A stretch of 64,000 bases of DNA from an uncultured Eubacteriales bacterium (GTDB lineage Bacteria > Bacillota > Clostridia > Oscillospirales > Ruminococcaceae), in contig ONMZ01000008.1 in the NCBI GenBank assembly GCA_900319075.1, positions 1 through 64,000 of the forward strand. Reading direction: 5' to 3'. This document shows, piece by piece, positions 62,258-64,000 of this stretch. The first letter of the stretch is position 1; the number at the start of each line of letters is the position of its first letter. Below the pieces are notes generated by a model, which was not told the origin of the DNA, did no database searches, and saw only the letters and a list, made by a program, of their open reading frames with translations. Made by a program: the position numbers and the translations under genes.

Positions 62258-62541
62258 TTTTGCTCCCGTCTGTTTATAAAACTTTTGTTTATCAGTTTTA
62301 CCGAGTCAACGACTCCTTCTATTATAACTGCATTTTCCGAATAGGTGGACATTTTCAGTCCGCAGCCCCATATTTCGATATAATAATCACCTGCTGACAC
62401 TTTTACATAGATATCGCTGCAATCAAATATCTGATTACAGTTTTCAACAGTAACGCTGTTATTGTTGTGTATCGAGACATATGACCCAAGATATGCAATA
62501 TCCTTTGCCTTACCCGCAAAGCTGAATTTTGTGTTTTTCAT
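62254..62541 (-). CDS. yqfC: Sporulation protein YqfC (YabP family)
   Basis: A 95-residue YabP/YqfC-family protein. VTVENCNQIFDCSDIYVKVSAGDYYIEIWG is the central beta-rich core and MSTYSENAVIIEGVVDSVKL the end. It is translationally coupled to yqfD. The two are sigma-E dependent in Bacillus; a candidate sigma-E promoter shared with the divergent ylbJ-like gene lies upstream. Confidence 0.88.
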   Translation of the reverse strand: MKNTKFSFAGKAKDIAYLGSYVSIHNNNSVTVENCNQIFDCSDIYVKVSAGDYYIEIWGCGLKMSTYSENAVIIEGVVDSVKLINKSFINRREQK

Positions 62542-62583
62542 TGTTGACCTCCGTATTTGTTGTTTTTAATGTCTGTCCGTTAA

Positions 62584-62613
62584 ATTATATTATCAACTTT
62601 TCAAACATATACT
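62584..62613. promoter_or_regulatory. Candidate bidirectional sigma-E promoter
   Basis: Rightward, TTATATT (62585-91) and CATATACT (62606-13) are separated by 14 bases, close to the sigma-E consensus KMATATT-N13-15-CATACAMT. Leftward, GTATATG and AATATAAT use the same two blocks with the same spacing. The two genes served, yqfC and the ylbJ-like gene, belong to sigma-E regulons in Bacillus. Confidence 0.45.
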
Positions 62614-62652
62614 TGAAACACAGAGATCATGAAGAATGACGGTGGTATTAAA

Positions 62653-63720
62653 ATGCTTTTACATAAGGTGAAAAACGCAATAATAATAATCGTTTTGGCG
62701 GTCTACGGGGTATGCCTTGTTGTTTTTGCAAAACAGGTAAGCTTTAATGTTACACGATCTTTGGAAAGGTGTATGAATGTTATTATACCATCGCTTTTCG
62801 CTTTTATCGTTTTTGCTGATGTAGCCGTAAAAAGCAATCTGTACCGTATTATGGCAAAACCCTTCGCTTTATTTTCAAAATATATTCTGGGGATGCCTGT
62901 TGAGCTTTTCGGTATTTTTCTTATCTCAAACACAGCAGGCTATCCCATAGGCGCCAAGCTCTTGTCTGAACTTGTTGCTTCCGGCAAAACAGACAGGTAT
63001 ACTGCCGGGAGGATGCTTTGCTTTTGTTATGGTGCCGGTCCTGCTTTTTTTGTGTCTGTGATCGGTTTGGGGGTCTTTGGAAATGCAAAGGCGGGAATGG
63101 TAATATTTTTATCCTGCTTTTGCACAAATATCTTGCTTGCCGGGATAATGTGCAGACTTTTTAAAATGAAAGCGTCCGATTCCCAAGCTGAGTTTGTTTT
63201 CGATGTAAAGATGCTTAACAACAGTGTTTTAAATGCAGGGAAGTCGCTGTTTGCACTTTGTGCTGTTATCATTTTCTTTTCAACTTTTATGGCGCTGATA
63301 GAAACGGCAGGCTTTTTTGATGCAGCAGGTAAGGTAATAAATGAGCCCGGTGGGAAATTTATCCTTTCATCTTTCTTTGAAATAACCCATATAACTCAGC
63401 TTCCAATGCCCGGGCGAAATATTCTGCCTGTTGCAGCAGCTTTGTGTTCCTTTGGAGGGATGTGTGTTATCATGCAGATCAAAGCAGTGCTTTCAGACGG
63501 TATCTCCCTTCTGCCTTTTTTGATAACAAGACCGATTTGCGGGATAATAAGTGCTCTTAACAGTATCTGGATCGGAAAAATTATACTTAACGATAGCTTA
63601 CCAGCTTTTTCTTATTCACAAAAGATTTTCGTTAAAGTGAACAATTTTATCCCCTCGGTTTGTCTAATATTGATGATTTTTATGCTTAAAACTAAAAAAG
63701 GGGTGGAAATTTCAAAATGA
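62653..63720 (+). CDS. ylbJ: YlbJ-like sporulation membrane protein
   Basis: A 355-residue polytopic protein of the nucleoside-recognition (Gate) family, closest in plan to sporulation protein YlbJ. IIPSLFAFIVFADV, SNTAGYPIGAKLLSELV and GAGPAFFVSVIGLGVFGN are first-half motifs; the second Gate half follows after about residue 190. Start choice: ATG 62653 follows GGTGG, while ATG 62629 lies too close to the predicted sigma-E start. The solute is unknown. Confidence 0.75.
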   Translation: MLLHKVKNAIIIIVLAVYGVCLVVFAKQVSFNVTRSLERCMNVIIPSLFAFIVFADVAVKSNLYRIMAKPFALFSKYILGMPVELFGIFLISNTAGYPIGAKLLSELVASGKTDRYTAGRMLCFCYGAGPAFFVSVIGLGVFGNAKAGMVIFLSCFCTNILLAGIMCRLFKMKASDSQAEFVFDVKMLNNSVLNAGKSLFALCAVIIFFSTFMALIETAGFFDAAGKVINEPGGKFILSSFFEITHITQLPMPGRNILPVAAALCSFGGMCVIMQIKAVLSDGISLLPFLITRPICGIISALNSIWIGKIILNDSLPAFSYSQKIFVKVNNFIPSVCLILMIFMLKTKKGVEISK

Positions 63721-63726
63721 CTGTGT

Positions 63727-63732
63727 TATAAT
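63727..63732 (+). promoter_or_regulatory. Possible -10 of the last gene
   Basis: TATAAT with a weak TGGAAA 17 bases upstream, overlapping the end region of the ylbJ-like gene. Confidence 0.35.
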
Positions 63733-63781
63733 CAATATGAACGAAAATTCATTACTTGATATAAAAGGAGTTGCGTTTAAA

Positions 63782-63994
63782 ATGGCTAAAAACAAGTATT
63801 TTGGAAACGGTATCGATCCCTCATGCTCATATTGCGTGTTTGGCAACCGTTCAAGAGAAGGAAATAAAGTTCTTTGCGAGAAACAGGGACTGGTTGATGC
63901 GGATTATGCCTGCAAAAAGTGGGTGTATGATCCTATAAAGCGTGTTCCGAAAAAGCAGCTCAACATACCTAATCAGGAAGATGATATTATCTGA
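63782..63994 (+). CDS. Small four-cysteine conserved protein
   Basis: A 70-residue protein: MAKNKYFGNGIDPSCSYC, VLCEKQGLV and DYACKKWVYDPIKRVP. The four cysteines suit a small metal site. Similar short proteins are widespread in Clostridia but of unknown function. ATG 63782 follows AAAGGAG at 11 bases; the ATG at 63737 lies at the likely transcription start and has no ribosome site. Confidence 0.72.
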   Translation: MAKNKYFGNGIDPSCSYCVFGNRSREGNKVLCEKQGLVDADYACKKWVYDPIKRVPKKQLNIPNQEDDII

Positions 63995-64000
63995 TCCTGC

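Overview
The window reads as a chromosomal segment of a low-to-mid GC, spore-forming Firmicute, most like Ruminococcus or a related Oscillospiraceae (Clostridia). Supporting this are near-consensus sigma-A promoters, strong AGGAGG ribosome sites, sporulation genes (cotJA/B/C, yunB, yqfC, yqfD, a ylbJ-like gene), a PPi-type phosphofructokinase, gatCAB, a beta-glucanase of the GH16 type and the conserved phoH-ybeY-dgkA-era-recO-mutS2 block. This placement is inferred from gene content, not from a database search.

Layout. 1-560: a palindrome-rich intergenic mosaic. 0.56-6.1 kb: prmA and a PII-like protein, a membrane SH3 protein, pfp, a HAD phosphatase and the cotJ spore-coat operon. 6.3-6.7 kb: an orphan SPASM-type fragment with a promoter abutting its ATG. 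6.9-12.4 kb: a full branched-chain amino-acid ABC importer (livJHMGF) plus a cytidylate-kinase-like gene. 12.5-16 kb: Sir2 deacetylase, a C39-like protein, a sulfatase-fold membrane enzyme and a small membrane partner. 16-23.5 kb: a MATE pump divergent from an AraC regulator, two-component system and MacB-type ABC exporter. 23.7-25.9 kb: an OhrR-controlled operon that has lost its peroxidase (only 29 codons remain) but keeps a radical SAM gene. 26-31.8 kb: TetR, three tRNAs, a DUF5685-DnaJ-membrane operon, a GH16 lipoprotein and a second AraC paralogue. 31.8-34.7 kb: tcdA, an NlpC/P60 hydrolase with a WalR-like box, and bioY with a BirA-like operator.

34.8-40.3 kb: a 5.4-kb integrated element in the 3' half of tRNA-Thr(GGT), bounded by 43-bp direct repeats. 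It has an integrase, a repressor, a Cro-like and an excisionase-like protein, a frameshifted DUF6291-type gene and a small TerS-like DNA-binding protein, but no recognisable replication, conjugation or capsid gene. Its plan resembles a minimal phage-inducible satellite, and it is my best candidate for something undescribed.

40.4-52.3 kb: lysC, a HAD hydrolase, a PP2C phosphatase with a long acidic tail, pyk, yunB, ligA, gatCAB and a zinc-ribbon DUF4870 protein. 52.3-54.2 kb: a Fic protein lying between partial duplications of its two neighbours. 54.2-62.5 kb: the leftward housekeeping/DNA-repair block and yqfC-yqfD. 62.6-64 kb: the ylbJ-like gene and a small cysteine protein.

Two long intergenic repeats (23.5 and 52.4 kb) are homologous. 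Each sits inside the loop of a rho-independent terminator, which suggests a non-autonomous element that targets terminator hairpins.
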